The position numbers were made by a program, and so were the translations under genes. Shown piece by piece: positions 18,429-27,666 of a stretch of DNA of 64,000 nucleotides. The stretch covers positions 1-64,000 of the forward strand of contig NZ_JABUOU010000008.1 of NCBI RefSeq assembly GCF_013344475.1. The letters are read 5' to 3'. The stretch is from Martelella limonii. GTDB lineage: Bacteria > Pseudomonadota > Alphaproteobacteria > Rhizobiales > Rhizobiaceae. The first letter of the stretch is position 1; each line of letters starts with the position of its first letter. Under the pieces are notes generated by a model, which was not told the origin of the DNA, did not search any database, and was given only the letters and a program-made list of their open reading frames with translations.

Positions 18429-18442
18429 TGCCCCGAAGGGCA
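18429..18442 (-). terminator. Short UUCG-capped hairpin after nusG
   Basis: On the minus strand, TGCCC and GGGCA pair around a TTCG loop, followed directly by TTTT, 5 bases after the nusG stop. The stem is only 5 bp, so it could act as a partial terminator that separates secE-nusG from rplKA. Confidence 0.5.
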
Positions 18443-18447
18443 AATCT

Positions 18448-18978
18448 TTAAACTTTTTCGACCTGAGCGTATTCCAGCTCGACCGGGGTTGCGCGACCGA
18501 AGATCGAAACTTCGACCTTCAGGCGGGCGCGCTCTTCATCGACGTCCTGAACCACACCGTTGAACGATGCGAACGGACCGTCGGACACCCGGACATTTTC
18601 GCCGATCTCGAAGGACACGGTGGCCTTCGGACGCTCGACGCCTTCCTGAACCTGACCGAGGATATGCTCGGCTTCCGAATCCGGAATCGGAACAGGCTTC
18701 TGATCACTTCCCAGAAAACCGGTAACCCGGGGCGTATTCTTGATCAGGTGGAACACCTCATCATTCAGCTCAGCCCTGACCAGAACATAGCCGGGGAAGA
18801 ACTTGCGCTCCGAATCGACCTTGCGGCCGCGACGCACCTCGACAACCTTTTCGGTCGGAACGAGAATGCGGTCGAAATACTGGTCGAGACCCTTCTGTCG
18901 GGCCTTTTCCTCGATCGCTTCAGCCACCTTCTTTTCGAAGTTGGAATAGGCGTGAACGATATACCAACGCATTGCCAT
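18448..18978 (-). CDS. nusG: Transcription termination/antitermination factor NusG
   Basis: NusG binds RNA polymerase and links it to Rho or to the leading ribosome. The 176-residue product has the N-terminal NGN domain (MRWYIVHAYSNFEKKVAEAI, RKFFPGYVLVRAEL) and a C-terminal KOW domain (VRVSDGPFASFNGVVQDVDE). Two ATGs (codons 1 and 3) are possible; GAGGGG lies 9 bases before the first, so I keep it, but the second matches the most common family start. It is 19 bases after secE, the usual secE-nusG pair. Confidence 0.97.
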   Translation of the reverse strand: MAMRWYIVHAYSNFEKKVAEAIEEKARQKGLDQYFDRILVPTEKVVEVRRGRKVDSERKFFPGYVLVRAELNDEVFHLIKNTPRVTGFLGSDQKPVPIPDSEAEHILGQVQEGVERPKATVSFEIGENVRVSDGPFASFNGVVQDVDEERARLKVEVSIFGRATPVELEYAQVEKV

Positions 18979-18997
18979 CTTGCTTCACCCCTCTCGA

Positions 18998-19198
18998 TCA
19001 GGCGCCGAGGTTGAGGATGAAATTCATCAACAAGCTCATCAACTGGTCTGCAGCAAAAAAGAAGAACGACGCGATCACCACCATGACGATGACCATCAGC
19101 GTCGAAATGACAGTTTCGCGCCGCGATGGCCAAACTACCTTGGCCGTCTCAGCGCGCACTTGCTGCAGAAACGTGAATGGATTGGTTTTAGATGCCAT
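18998..19198 (-). CDS. secE: Preprotein translocase subunit SecE
   Basis: SecE clamps SecY in the Sec translocon of the inner membrane. The 66-residue product is of the short, single-span type: MASKTNPFTFLQQVRAETAK, then the conserved VVWPSRRET motif, then one membrane helix (about residues 35-60, VIVMVVIASFFFFAADQLMS). This fits SecE and nothing else so short. A possible promoter (TTGTGT, 16 bp, TATGTA on the minus strand) lies upstream; I regard it as weak. It starts the block that runs through rpoC. Confidence 0.95.
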   Translation of the reverse strand: MASKTNPFTFLQQVRAETAKVVWPSRRETVISTLMVIVMVVIASFFFFAADQLMSLLMNFILNLGA

Positions 19199-19364
19199 AA
19201 ACTGCCCACGCCTTTACGGCACGTAAAGCGGAAGATCCAGCTCCACGCACCGCGAGTCTGTTTTTCACTACATAGCACTGTTTTTCGTTGACACAAGAGA
19301 AAAACGTACTTTTGTTTCGTATCCTGCCTACCGGCGACCGATTTGCGCCGCCGATCCGCTGAAC

Positions 19365-19440
<76 letters not shown>

Positions 19441-19672
19441 TTACCCATCGCCGGCGACAGGCGGTATTCCGCGCACCGGCATCAGGCATGGCGCCCATTT
19501 ACGGGGATGACGCGCGCTTTGCAAGAGTGTTTTTGAAGAATGCACGGATTGAAAGCCCTCGCGGCGCCTCCGTCCTCAGTTTTCCCTTTCAGACCGAGAT
19601 CGAAACCGGACGCATTCCGGTTCCGGGGACGAATGCAGGCTGTCAAAGCCAGTCGGCGAGGCCGGCCATCCG

Positions 19673-20428
19673 TTACTGCGCGGCGTAGCCGCCATCAACC
19701 AGGTGATAGCTGCCGGTGATGAAGGACGCCTCTTCCGACAGCAGGAATGCCGTCAGCGCCGCGACCTCTTCAGACGTGCCGAGCCGACCGATGGGATGCA
19801 GGGCGACCAGAGCCTCGATCGCATCGGGCTCCATGTTCGCATCAAGGAGCGGCGTGCGGATGAAGCCGGGGCCGACCGCATTGATGCGGATGCCACGCTT
19901 GGAATATTCGAGCGCCGCAGACTTCGTCATACCCACCACCGCATGCTTCGACGCGACATAGGCCGGTGCAGTCGGCAAGCCATTCGTCCCGAGAATTGAC
20001 GACATGTTGACGATCGCGCCGCCGCCCGAGGCCTCGATCGCGGCAAGCTCATACTTCATGCAATAGAACACTGCATGCAGGTCCACGGCCAGAACCTTGT
20101 GCCAGGCCTCGATGTCGTAGTCGCCGATCGGGGCGGACGGTCCGCCGATGCCGGCATTGTTGATCGCGCCGTAAAGCCCGCCATAGCTATCGACAGCAAA
20201 CTGCACCATTGCTTCTACCGCTTTCGAATCGCCGACATCGAGCGCAAAGGCCTTGGCATTGCCGCCGGACTTTTCGACATCTTTCACGACCTTTTGCGCA
20301 TGATCCTCATTGAGATCGGCAACGACGACATTGGCCCCTTCCCGCGCCAGAAGGTGGACGCAGGCTTCGCCGATTCCCGACGCGCCGCCGGTGACAATGA
20401 TGGTCTTGTTTTCGAATCTCTTGGTCAT
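19673..20428 (-). CDS. Short-chain dehydrogenase/reductase (SDR)
   Basis: A classical SDR: an NAD(P)-dependent oxidoreductase with a Rossmann fold. The 251-residue product has the dinucleotide motif TGGASGIG (13-20), NNAG (90-93), the catalytic serine in NMSS (143 or 144) and YVASK (Y157, K161). Asp38 in VVADLN, at the end of the second strand, suggests NAD(H) rather than NADP(H). The last residues (TGSYHLVDGGYAAQ) match the usual SDR end. I start at MTKRFENKTIIVTGG because AAGGAG lies 8 bases upstream; the open frame extends 15 codons more. Single-gene unit; substrate unknown. Confidence 0.9.
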   Translation of the reverse strand: MTKRFENKTIIVTGGASGIGEACVHLLAREGANVVVADLNEDHAQKVVKDVEKSGGNAKAFALDVGDSKAVEAMVQFAVDSYGGLYGAINNAGIGGPSAPIGDYDIEAWHKVLAVDLHAVFYCMKYELAAIEASGGGAIVNMSSILGTNGLPTAPAYVASKHAVVGMTKSAALEYSKRGIRINAVGPGFIRTPLLDANMEPDAIEALVALHPIGRLGTSEEVAALTAFLLSEEASFITGSYHLVDGGYAAQ

Positions 20429-20522
20429 GACGAATACTCCTTCTTGAGAACGCAACAATGCGTGCGTCCTCACTTAAGGTGGCCATCCGGACCGCCATTT
20501 TAAAGGCTCAGCACAGGACAAA

Positions 20523-23066
20523 TCAGTTCTGGGACTGGGGCTCCAGAAGCCGTTCCAGATAGGGCGGCTCGGAGGGAAGCGGCGCATCCTCGTTAAGGCG
20601 CTCGCGGATGGCGTCGAGAATCTCGCGGGCGCGCTGGACGGTGATCTCGTCGGGCACGTCCACATTGTCTCCGAAGTCGAGGCCATCTGCGCCCTGATTG
20701 CGGCCGAGCGGATCGCGGCCTGCCTGATTGCCGAAGCCCTGCTGGCCGCCCGGGCCCTGCCCCTGCTGGCCTTGCTGCCCCTGCCCTGCCATCATCGCGT
20801 TCATCATCTGCTGCGCGCCATCCCGCAGCGCCTGAAGCGCCTTGCCCTGCCCTTCAACCGCGCTCGAGCCTTGGCCCTCACCCAGCGATTCGGCCGCGCC
20901 ATCCATGGCCTCGCCGGCCTGGTCGAAGCCTTCCGCGGGCGGCATGCCGAGCTCTGAAAGCTTCTCCTGCAATTCGGAAAGCTGTTCTGAAAGCGACTTC
21001 TGCTGTTGCTGGAGCTGTTTCAGCGCTTCGCGCAGTTCGTCCGCCGTCATGTCGCGCGGCTGTTTCTCGCCGCTCTCCTCGGGCATGCCTGGCATCGGCT
21101 GTGGATCACCCCAGCGCTCGCGGTCACGCAATTGCTGGTCGAGATCGAATGTCTCGTTCATCAGCCGTTGCTGCTCCTGGATCAATTCGCCAAGCTTGTC
21201 GACCTGCTGGCGCATCTCCGAATTCTGCTGACCCCCCTGCTGGCCCGCCGTCTGGGATGGAGGCTGCAGGTTGTTCATCATCCGTTGCAGCTCCGACAGA
21301 AGCTGCTGGGCGGCATCCCGGTCGCCGGAACGGGCGAGGTTCTCGAGCTGGTTCATCAGATTGTCGAGATCGCGCTGGCGCAGCGTCTGCTGATTGCCGG
21401 GCTGCTGATCGGAGGGCTGCATGCGCTCTGCCATCTCGGACATGAACTGCTGCATCGCCTCGCGCAGCTCCTGCATCAGCCGCGCAATCTCCGCCTCCGA
21501 CGCGCCGTTCTGCAGCGCCTCACTCAGCGCATCCTGCGCATCCCTGAGCCGCCGCTCCGCATCCGACAATGCGCCATCCTCTATGCCGGTCGCGATATCC
21601 CACATGTAGTCGGCCGTATCGCGAAAGCTCTCCTCGTCATGCGCGAGGGACATTCGGGTCTGGGCCGACTTGATCAGCAGGAACTGGGAAAGGTCGGGGA
21701 TCGTTTCTTCCGGCCGGAGCGTGATGGCATGGCTATATTGCAGCGCTTCCGGCATGCGCCGGGTGTCGAGGGAAAAGATCTGGCGCTGCTCGGCGACCGA
21801 TCCCGCCAGAAGGTTGCGAAACGCCTTGGCCGGGAGCACCATTTCGAGCGCAGGCGTACGGCCGGTCTGCCCCGCCGCGTCCTCTGCAATGAGCGTAATG
21901 GTCACGGGCGTGCCGGAAAGCGGATGCTCTGTCAGGTTCCGGCTGGTGAGCGCGGAGTGATCCTTCGAGGAGCGCGCCGGCATGTTGAGCGGAAATTCCG
22001 GCAGCGGATAGACCGGCTTGGCGCCCTCCTGCCCCTCGCCCGCCGGCCCGATCTCGGCATGGAGGCGGCTGACGCCGTAGTCATCCGTCACGGTATATTC
22101 GATTTCCAGCGCGCCGTTCGCCGCGGCCTTCGGCGTCCCCTTGAAGGCAATCACCGGCGGCTGATCGGCGTCGACCGCGATATCCCAGCTGCGGCCCGCC
22201 GCCTCAAGCCGGCCGCCGGACGAGAGCGTGAAGCTGGCGCTCTTGGCAAGCGCACCGTCGTCTTGCGAAGCCGCGGCCTGTTCCGCATCGCCCCCCTCCG
22301 GCGTGAAGGTGACCGGCTGGTCGGCGCCGCGTCCGGAAAGCCTGACGGTCAGAACGGATCCCGCCGGAATGCCCGTCACGGCTTCGCCGCCCTCTGCCTG
22401 AAGATAGACCGGCGCCTTGCGGGTATAGGCAGGCGGCGATATCCAGGCGTCGAAGCGTAGCGCCACCGCAGTCTCTCCCTCGCCTGCAGGCGGCTGAAAC
22501 GCATCGGCAAGCCGCGCCGATCTGTCGGGACCGGCATAAAGCCAGGCAACGAACAGCAACAGCACCGGAATGGCGCGCAGGGCATAGGGATCGAGGGCTG
22601 CGAGGTCTGGCTTCGGCAGGCCGCTGTCGATCGCGCGCAGCTTCTCGGCCATGCGGCTTTGATGCGCCTGCCACAGCGCCATCGCCTCCGGCGTCTCATG
22701 CGCCGGGCGGTCGAGCCGCACGGAAATGGCCTGATGGGAAAGCGCGTTATGCGCCTCAAGACGGCGTTCGGCAGCGTGTACGGAAGGGAAACGGACGCGC
22801 CGCAGCGGCCAGAGGCTGACCAGGAACCCGGCCACGAGACCCGCCAGAAGCACAATGCGCGCGGCAAACGGCATGAGCAGGAAAACGCCGAGCCAGGACA
22901 GCGCGAGATAAAGCGCGACAATCAGCCCCGGCCACAAAAGGCGCGGCGCCAGCTCCTCTATCAACAGGTTGAATTGCGTGAGCCGCCGCTTGCTGCGAAT
23001 GCGGCGCGTCAACGCGTCATCCGCTGCAGTCCTGCCTGGTTCAGCTCTATCGGTATCGGCGGTCAT
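20523..23066 (-). CDS. TIGR02302 family membrane protein with Gln-rich C-terminus
   Basis: This matches the alphaproteobacterial family TIGR02302 (DUF4175), whose function is not known. The 847-residue product has two hydrophobic segments in the first 90 residues (LLWPGLIVALYLALSWLGVF and a second right after) and one near residue 160. A large central region with beta-rich character follows, then from about residue 500 a long Gln/Glu/Met-rich, low-complexity, probably coiled-coil region with QQGGQQN and GQGQQGQQGQGPGGQQG runs. The ATG chosen has AGGGG upstream. It follows lysA by 101 bases, an arrangement I associate with rhizobia. Confidence 0.85.
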   Translation of the reverse strand: MTADTDRAEPGRTAADDALTRRIRSKRRLTQFNLLIEELAPRLLWPGLIVALYLALSWLGVFLLMPFAARIVLLAGLVAGFLVSLWPLRRVRFPSVHAAERRLEAHNALSHQAISVRLDRPAHETPEAMALWQAHQSRMAEKLRAIDSGLPKPDLAALDPYALRAIPVLLLFVAWLYAGPDRSARLADAFQPPAGEGETAVALRFDAWISPPAYTRKAPVYLQAEGGEAVTGIPAGSVLTVRLSGRGADQPVTFTPEGGDAEQAAASQDDGALAKSASFTLSSGGRLEAAGRSWDIAVDADQPPVIAFKGTPKAAANGALEIEYTVTDDYGVSRLHAEIGPAGEGQEGAKPVYPLPEFPLNMPARSSKDHSALTSRNLTEHPLSGTPVTITLIAEDAAGQTGRTPALEMVLPAKAFRNLLAGSVAEQRQIFSLDTRRMPEALQYSHAITLRPEETIPDLSQFLLIKSAQTRMSLAHDEESFRDTADYMWDIATGIEDGALSDAERRLRDAQDALSEALQNGASEAEIARLMQELREAMQQFMSEMAERMQPSDQQPGNQQTLRQRDLDNLMNQLENLARSGDRDAAQQLLSELQRMMNNLQPPSQTAGQQGGQQNSEMRQQVDKLGELIQEQQRLMNETFDLDQQLRDRERWGDPQPMPGMPEESGEKQPRDMTADELREALKQLQQQQKSLSEQLSELQEKLSELGMPPAEGFDQAGEAMDGAAESLGEGQGSSAVEGQGKALQALRDGAQQMMNAMMAGQGQQGQQGQGPGGQQGFGNQAGRDPLGRNQGADGLDFGDNVDVPDEITVQRAREILDAIRERLNEDAPLPSEPPYLERLLEPQSQN

Positions 23067-23167
23067 GAGCCCCTGTCGTCGCACGGCGTGATCGGATCAG
23101 GATAGCACGCTTTGTGTCGATAGCGAGGTCAAGCGGCAAAATCCCGGGCGATATTGCCGCGTCTGGC

Positions 23168-24430
23168 TTAGAGCCAGTCGGGAACCGAATCGAGGCCGAT
23201 CAGCTCTTCATAGCTGCCGCGCGGGCGCACCACATGGAAGCGGTCGCCATCGACCAGCACCTCCGGCACCAGAAGCCTGGTGTTGTAGGTGCCGGCCTGC
23301 ACCGCGCCGTAGGCGCCCGCCGTCGAGACCGCCAGCAGATCACCGGGTTCGGGCCGCGCCATCTCGCGCGCAAGCGCCAGATAATCCCCGGTCTCGCAGA
23401 CGGGACCCACGACATCGGCCGTCATGCGATCCGCAGCAGGCTTCAGCGCCACGGGGCGAATCTCGTGATAGGCATCGTAAAGCGTCGGGCGAATGAGATC
23501 GTTCATCGCGCCATCGACGATGACGAAGCTTCTGGCATCCGCATCCTTCACATAGATGACTTCGGTGACGAAGATACCGGCATTGCCCGCGATCATCCGT
23601 CCCGGCTCCGCGACAATCCGGCAATCGAGGCCCGACAGTTCCTCGCGGATGATGCTGGCATAGGCGAGCGGCTCCGGCGGCGGATTGTTGTCGAACTGAT
23701 AGGGAATGCCGAGCCCGCCGCCGACATCGACATGGTCGATCGCGTGGCCTGCGGCGCGCAGTTCCGTCACAAGCTGCCGCATCAGCCGGAAGGCATCGCG
23801 GAACGGCGAAAGCTCGGTGATCTGGCTGCCGATATGCATGTCGATGCCGGTGACGCGAATGCCGGGAAGGCTCGCCGCATGGGCATAGACATCATGGGCG
23901 CGGGCAAAGGCGATGCCGAACTTGTTTTCCTTCTTGCCGGTCGAGATCTTGGCATGGGTCTTGGCATCGACATCCGGATTGATGCGGAAGGAGACCGGCG
24001 CCGTCACGCCCTTTTTCATCGCCCGGGCGTTCAGCACCTCAAGTTCCGGTTCCGATTCGACGTTGAAGCAGTAGATGCCGGCCTCAAGCGCGAAGTCGAT
24101 CTCGCGCACGGTCTTGCCGACGCCGGAAAAGACGATCCGCTCTGCCGGCACGCCGGCGGCGAGCGCACGGCGCAACTCGCCTTCCGAGACCACATCCATA
24201 CCGGCGCCGAGATTGGCGAGCGTCTTCAGGACGGCCTGGTTGGAGTTGGCCTTGACCGCGTAGCAGACCAGAGAATCCGTCCCCGCAAAGGCTTCCGCGA
24301 ACACCTTGTAATGGCGGGTGAAGGTGGCGGTGGAATAGCAATAGAACGGCGTGCCCACGGCAGCCGCGATCGCCTCTATGGAAACGCCTTCGGCATGGAG
24401 CACGCCGTCACGATATTCGAAATGGTTCAC
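23168..24430 (-). CDS. lysA: Diaminopimelate decarboxylase
   Basis: LysA decarboxylates meso-diaminopimelate to L-lysine, the last step of lysine synthesis, using PLP. The 420-residue product has the PLP lysine K60 in CYAVKANSNQAVLKT, the phosphate-binding VDVGGGLGIPY, and the C-terminal catalytic cysteine in GPVCETGDYLA. The start is GTG (MNHFEYRDGVLHAEGVSIEA), which matches the usual rhizobial N-terminus. It lies 12 bases after the LptM-like lipoprotein gene, so these two are very likely one transcript, with TIGR02302 downstream. Confidence 0.97.
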   Translation of the reverse strand: MNHFEYRDGVLHAEGVSIEAIAAAVGTPFYCYSTATFTRHYKVFAEAFAGTDSLVCYAVKANSNQAVLKTLANLGAGMDVVSEGELRRALAAGVPAERIVFSGVGKTVREIDFALEAGIYCFNVESEPELEVLNARAMKKGVTAPVSFRINPDVDAKTHAKISTGKKENKFGIAFARAHDVYAHAASLPGIRVTGIDMHIGSQITELSPFRDAFRLMRQLVTELRAAGHAIDHVDVGGGLGIPYQFDNNPPPEPLAYASIIREELSGLDCRIVAEPGRMIAGNAGIFVTEVIYVKDADARSFVIVDGAMNDLIRPTLYDAYHEIRPVALKPAADRMTADVVGPVCETGDYLALAREMARPEPGDLLAVSTAGAYGAVQAGTYNTRLLVPEVLVDGDRFHVVRPRGSYEELIGLDSVPDWL

Positions 24431-24442
24431 GTCTGGCCTGCG

Positions 24443-24721
24443 TCAGTTAAGCAGTGGATCGAGGAGGAAGGGCTCGCCATCGACGGCGGCATCCGGCCCG
24501 GCATTGATGACATTGTCGCCGGAACCATCGAAGATGATCGGCTTGTCGTTGGGGGCTAGCTGGATCGTCGGCTCGGCCTCACCGCCGGCGGCCTGGGCAC
24601 TGGCGGCGCGCGCCTGCTGTTTCGGCGTCGGCGGCGGCACTTCCAGCGGCCCGCGCCTTCCGCAAGCGCCAAGCGAAAGCGCCATCAGCGCAAGAACGGC
24701 AATCGTCACAGTCTTCTTCAT
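24443..24721 (-). CDS. lptM: Small outer-membrane lipoprotein, LptM (YifL)-like
   Basis: A 92-residue lipoprotein. MKKTVTIAVLALMALSLGAC ends in a lipobox with Cys20, followed at once by GRRGPLEVPPP, the short Gly-Arg/Lys-Gly-Pro-Leu motif typical of LptM/YifL. LptM stabilises the LptD-LptE translocon of E. coli by helping disulfide formation. The rest is low-complexity and Ala/Asp-rich, as usual for rhizobial members. LptM genes often sit beside lysA, as here. The symbol is assigned by motif and position; a different lipoprotein cannot be excluded. Confidence 0.75.
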   Translation of the reverse strand: MKKTVTIAVLALMALSLGACGRRGPLEVPPPTPKQQARAASAQAAGGEAEPTIQLAPNDKPIIFDGSGDNVINAGPDAAVDGEPFLLDPLLN

Positions 24722-24813
24722 CAGGAGCCCCGAACAGCAAGCGGGTGCTGCGCACCCTCAGGCAAACCTGATAGCCGATCAGGATCGCTTTGTGCACCCC
24801 CGTTTTCGGCGTG

Positions 24814-25044
24814 TCACACCTTGTCGGAGATTTCCAGCCGTCTTTCGATCCGCTCCAGACGGGCGTGAATGTTCGCGATCGCACTCTCATGAGCGGTCGT
24901 TTGCGTCATGAAGCCGAGCATATGCTGCTGCATGCCGATCAAAGTTGTCTTTATCTCGGCCTGACCATGTTCGAGATTGGTCATGCGCGACTGGATCGCC
25001 TTCAGATGCTCGAGCAGCAATTCATTCGTGACATTGTCAGCCAT
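24814..25044 (-). CDS. Small coiled-coil protein of unknown function, 76 residues
   Basis: The product begins MADNVTNELLLEHLKAIQSR and continues through heptad-like repeats (MTNLEHGQAEIKTTLIGMQQ, SAIANIHARLERIERRLEI). This predicts one long amphipathic helix that would form a coiled-coil. Such short proteins are common in rhizobia and have no assigned job. The ATG chosen has GAGGC upstream; the frame is open 37 codons further but that extension runs into the palindromic repeat and has no coding look. It sits between argH and the LptM-like gene on the same strand. Confidence 0.75.
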   Translation of the reverse strand: MADNVTNELLLEHLKAIQSRMTNLEHGQAEIKTTLIGMQQHMLGFMTQTTAHESAIANIHARLERIERRLEISDKV

Positions 25045-25153
25045 GGCGGTGCCTCGCTTGCTGCCTTGAATGAAACGCCCGGTCGACAGGCTTGTCAATC
25101 CTGTCCTGACAGCGATGGAGCGGGCGTGCGGTGCCCCTCCCACGCTCCGTGTC

Positions 25154-25196
25154 ACCCTCGGGCTTGACCCGAGGGTCCAGGCGACATCGCGATGTC
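25154..25196. repeat. Palindromic intergenic repeat unit (two dyads)
   Basis: Two perfect dyads stand side by side upstream of the 76-residue gene: ACCCTCGGG/CCCGAGGGT with a 5-base loop (25154-25176) and GACATCGCGATGTC (25183-25196). The first is a motif I know as recurring many times in genomes of Brucella, Mesorhizobium and relatives, usually next to GTCATGCC-type sequence, which also follows here at about 25200. This is one copy in the window; repeat status comes from that knowledge. Confidence 0.6.
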
Positions 25197-25263
25197 CCCG
25201 TCATGCCAACACATGGCGCATGATCACCGACCCGAGCCGGGACCGGACCTTGTCAGAAGGACC

Positions 25264-26655
25264 TCAGACCCGCTCGCGCCACCAGGCGATCTGCTTTTTC
25301 ACCTCGTCCGGGGCCGTGCCGCCGAAGCTCTTGCGGCTGGCGACCGAGGCTTCGACCGTCAACACGTCGAAAATTCCTGCGGTGATCTGGGCGTTGATGC
25401 CCTGAAGCTCTTCGAGCGACAGTTCGGCAAGATCGCAGCCCTTCTTCTCGGCGAGCGCCACGGCGGCGCCCGTTGCGTGGTGGGCGTCGCGGAACGGCAG
25501 GCCCGCCTCGCGCACCAGCCAGTCGGCGAGATCCGTCGCGGTGGAAAAGCCGGAGCCGGCGGCAGCCTTCATCGAGGCCACATTGACCGTCAGGTCGCCG
25601 ATCATGCCGGTCATCGCGGCAATCGCCAGATCCAGGCTGCGGGCGGCGTCGAAGACCTGCTCCTTGTCTTCCTGCATGTCCTTGGAATAGGCGAGCGGCA
25701 GGCCCTTCATCACGGTCAGCAGCGCCACCAGCGAGCCGTTGATGCGGCCGGTCTTGGCGCGCACCAGTTCGGCGGCATCCGGGTTCTTCTTCTGCGGCAT
25801 GATCGACGAGCCGGTCGAAAAACTATCCGACAGCCGCACGAAATTGAACTGCGGCGTCGACCAGATCACGATCTCTTCCGCCAGCCGCGACAGATGCGTG
25901 CCGCAGATCGAGGCGATCGAGAGGAATTCCAGCGCGAAATCGCGGTCGGAGACCGTATCGATCGAATTGCGCGTCGGCCCGCCGGAAAAGCCGAGCGCTT
26001 CTGCCGTCATGTGGCGGTCGATGGCAAAGCCGGTGCCTGCGAGCGCGGCCGCGCCGATCGGGCTTTCGTCGAGGCGCTCGATGGCATCGCGGACGCGCGA
26101 GCGGTCGCGGCCGAACATTTCGACATAGGCCATGCAGTGATGGCCGAAGGTCACGGGCTGGGCGGTCTGCAGATGGGTAAAGCCCGGCATCACCGTGCCG
26201 GCATGCTCTTCCGCCCGCGTCAGAAACACGCCGATCAGCCGCGACAGCGCTTCCTCGGTGCGGGCAAGCTCCTTCTTCACCCAGAGACGGAAATCGAGCG
26301 CGACCTGGTCGTTGCGCGAGCGGGCGGTGTGCAGACGTCCGGCGGCGGGGCCGATCAGCTCGCGCAGCCGGCTTTCGATATTCATGTGAATATCCTCGAG
26401 CTGGCGCGAGAAGGTGAAGTCGCCCGCCTCGATCTCACGACGAATTGTTGTGAGCCCGTCGATAATTGACCGCTTGTCCTCTTCCGAAATGATCGCTTTG
26501 GCGGCAAGCATGGTCGCGTGCGCGATCGAGCCGTCGATATCCTCGTTGTAAAGCGCCTTGTCGAAATCGATGGAGGCATTAATTTCCTCCATGATCGCGT
26601 CCGGGCCGGAGGAGAAACGCCCGCCCCACATCTTGTTCGAGTTGTCGGAAGCCAT
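25264..26655 (-). CDS. argH: Argininosuccinate lyase
   Basis: ArgH splits argininosuccinate into arginine and fumarate, the last step of arginine synthesis. The 463-residue product has the fumarase/ASL signature [12 protein letters not shown] near residue 290, the substrate motif [12 protein letters not shown] and [13 protein letters not shown]. Length and ends ([20 protein letters not shown]) match the family. Its start codon is only 23 bases from that of the divergent TlpA-type gene, so the two promoters must overlap or lie inside coding sequence. Confidence 0.98.
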   Translation of the reverse strand: MASDNSNKMWGGRFSSGPDAIMEEINASIDFDKALYNEDIDGSIAHATMLAAKAIISEEDKRSIIDGLTTIRREIEAGDFTFSRQLEDIHMNIESRLRELIGPAAGRLHTARSRNDQVALDFRLWVKKELARTEEALSRLIGVFLTRAEEHAGTVMPGFTHLQTAQPVTFGHHCMAYVEMFGRDRSRVRDAIERLDESPIGAAALAGTGFAIDRHMTAEALGFSGGPTRNSIDTVSDRDFALEFLSIASICGTHLSRLAEEIVIWSTPQFNFVRLSDSFSTGSSIMPQKKNPDAAELVRAKTGRINGSLVALLTVMKGLPLAYSKDMQEDKEQVFDAARSLDLAIAAMTGMIGDLTVNVASMKAAAGSGFSTATDLADWLVREAGLPFRDAHHATGAAVALAEKKGCDLAELSLEELQGINAQITAGIFDVLTVEASVASRKSFGGTAPDEVKKQIAWWRERV

Positions 26656-26678
26656 GAAGTGCCTATCTGGAGAGTGAA

Positions 26679-27341
26679 ATGACGAAGAAGAGCCGCAAGA
26701 GCCCGGTCTCCGCCAAACTGTTTGTAATCGCGCTTGCCGCTGGCCTGATTGCCGGCGCCGTGGCGGTATACGTGAAAAACGCCGTTTCTGGCAATGGTGC
26801 GGGCGAGATTGCGGGCGCGTGCAAGGCCGCCACGGAGACCGCAGAACGGCTGAAGCCCTTCGCCAGGGGCGAGGTCGCAGCCTTCATTCCCGCCGACGAA
26901 CCGAAAAAGCTCTCCGCCCTCACCTTCCGCGATGCCGACGGCGAGACGACGCTTGCCGACCTTTCCGGCAAGACGGCGCTGATCAACCTCTGGGCCACAT
27001 GGTGCATTCCCTGCCGCGAGGAAATGCCGGCGCTCGACCGGCTGGAAGCCGACATGGGCGGCGACAATTTCGAAGTCGTCGCGATCAACCTCGACAGCGG
27101 CGGCGACAGCGACGACAAGCCGCTCACCTTCCTCAAGGAAACCGACATCACCAACCTCGCCTTCTACCGCGACGAGACCATGGCAACCTTCAACACCCTG
27201 AAGAAACAGGGCCTCGCCTTCGGCCTGCCGTCAACGGTGCTGGTGGACGGCAATGGCTGCCTGCTGGGCTCGCTGAACGGACCGGCGGAGTGGGACAGCG
27301 CGGATGCCAAGGCGCTGGTGGGGGCGGCGCTTGGGGGGTGA
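26679..27341 (+). CDS. TlpA-type membrane-anchored thioredoxin
   Basis: A periplasmic thiol-disulfide protein of the TlpA/ResA group, which reduces substrates such as cytochrome c apoproteins or the CuA site of cytochrome oxidase. The 220-residue product has one N-terminal anchor ([19 protein letters not shown]), then a thioredoxin fold with WCIPC (C109, C112) in [17 protein letters not shown] and the cis-proline region [20 protein letters not shown] precedes the ATG by 5 bases. It is divergent from argH. Downstream its strand holds nothing until the A/T-rich island. In Bradyrhizobium TlpA serves oxidase assembly; here the partner is not visible. Confidence 0.92.
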   Translation: MTKKSRKSPVSAKLFVIALAAGLIAGAVAVYVKNAVSGNGAGEIAGACKAATETAERLKPFARGEVAAFIPADEPKKLSALTFRDADGETTLADLSGKTALINLWATWCIPCREEMPALDRLEADMGGDNFEVVAINLDSGGDSDDKPLTFLKETDITNLAFYRDETMATFNTLKKQGLAFGLPSTVLVDGNGCLLGSLNGPAEWDSADAKALVGAALGG

Positions 27342-27666
27342 GGGGTGGGGAGATGAGCCGTTTGGCGCCTCCAGTTTGGTCGTTCGCCTTCTCTCGACCT
27401 TGTCCTGAAAGCTGCCGTCCGTTGCGCTTCTAGCGAAGTTTTATGACGGGTGGAGAGCGGACGTTCGCCACGTATCAAGCACACGACTAGGATGCGCAGA
27501 AGCCGGACATTTAACTTCCGAATCTGTTGCTAGCTTGTTTTTTACTTGGCCCAGATCAACGGCCTTTTAGAGCGTTTAAACCCGCAGATACCGCATTCTC
27601 TTTGCTTGTGGAACCGGCCAAGTGTTACAGGCAAAAATGCCTAAGAATCAATTATCTAATAAATTC
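27342..27666. other. Gene-free left flank of the A/T-rich island
   Basis: No gene found. Composition changes inside this stretch: up to about 27500 it is like the rest of the chromosome, and from about 27520 it becomes clearly A/T-rich and stays so to about 29000. I find no tRNA, integrase, insertion sequence or matching direct repeat with the right flank (28912-29076). The minus strand here is the 3' region of the Shedu-like gene and shows no strong terminator. Confidence 0.55.

Noticed and set aside
20996-22460. Open frame opposite the TIGR02302 gene
   Set aside because: Shadow of its Gln-rich low-complexity region; CTG repeats read as Leu runs.
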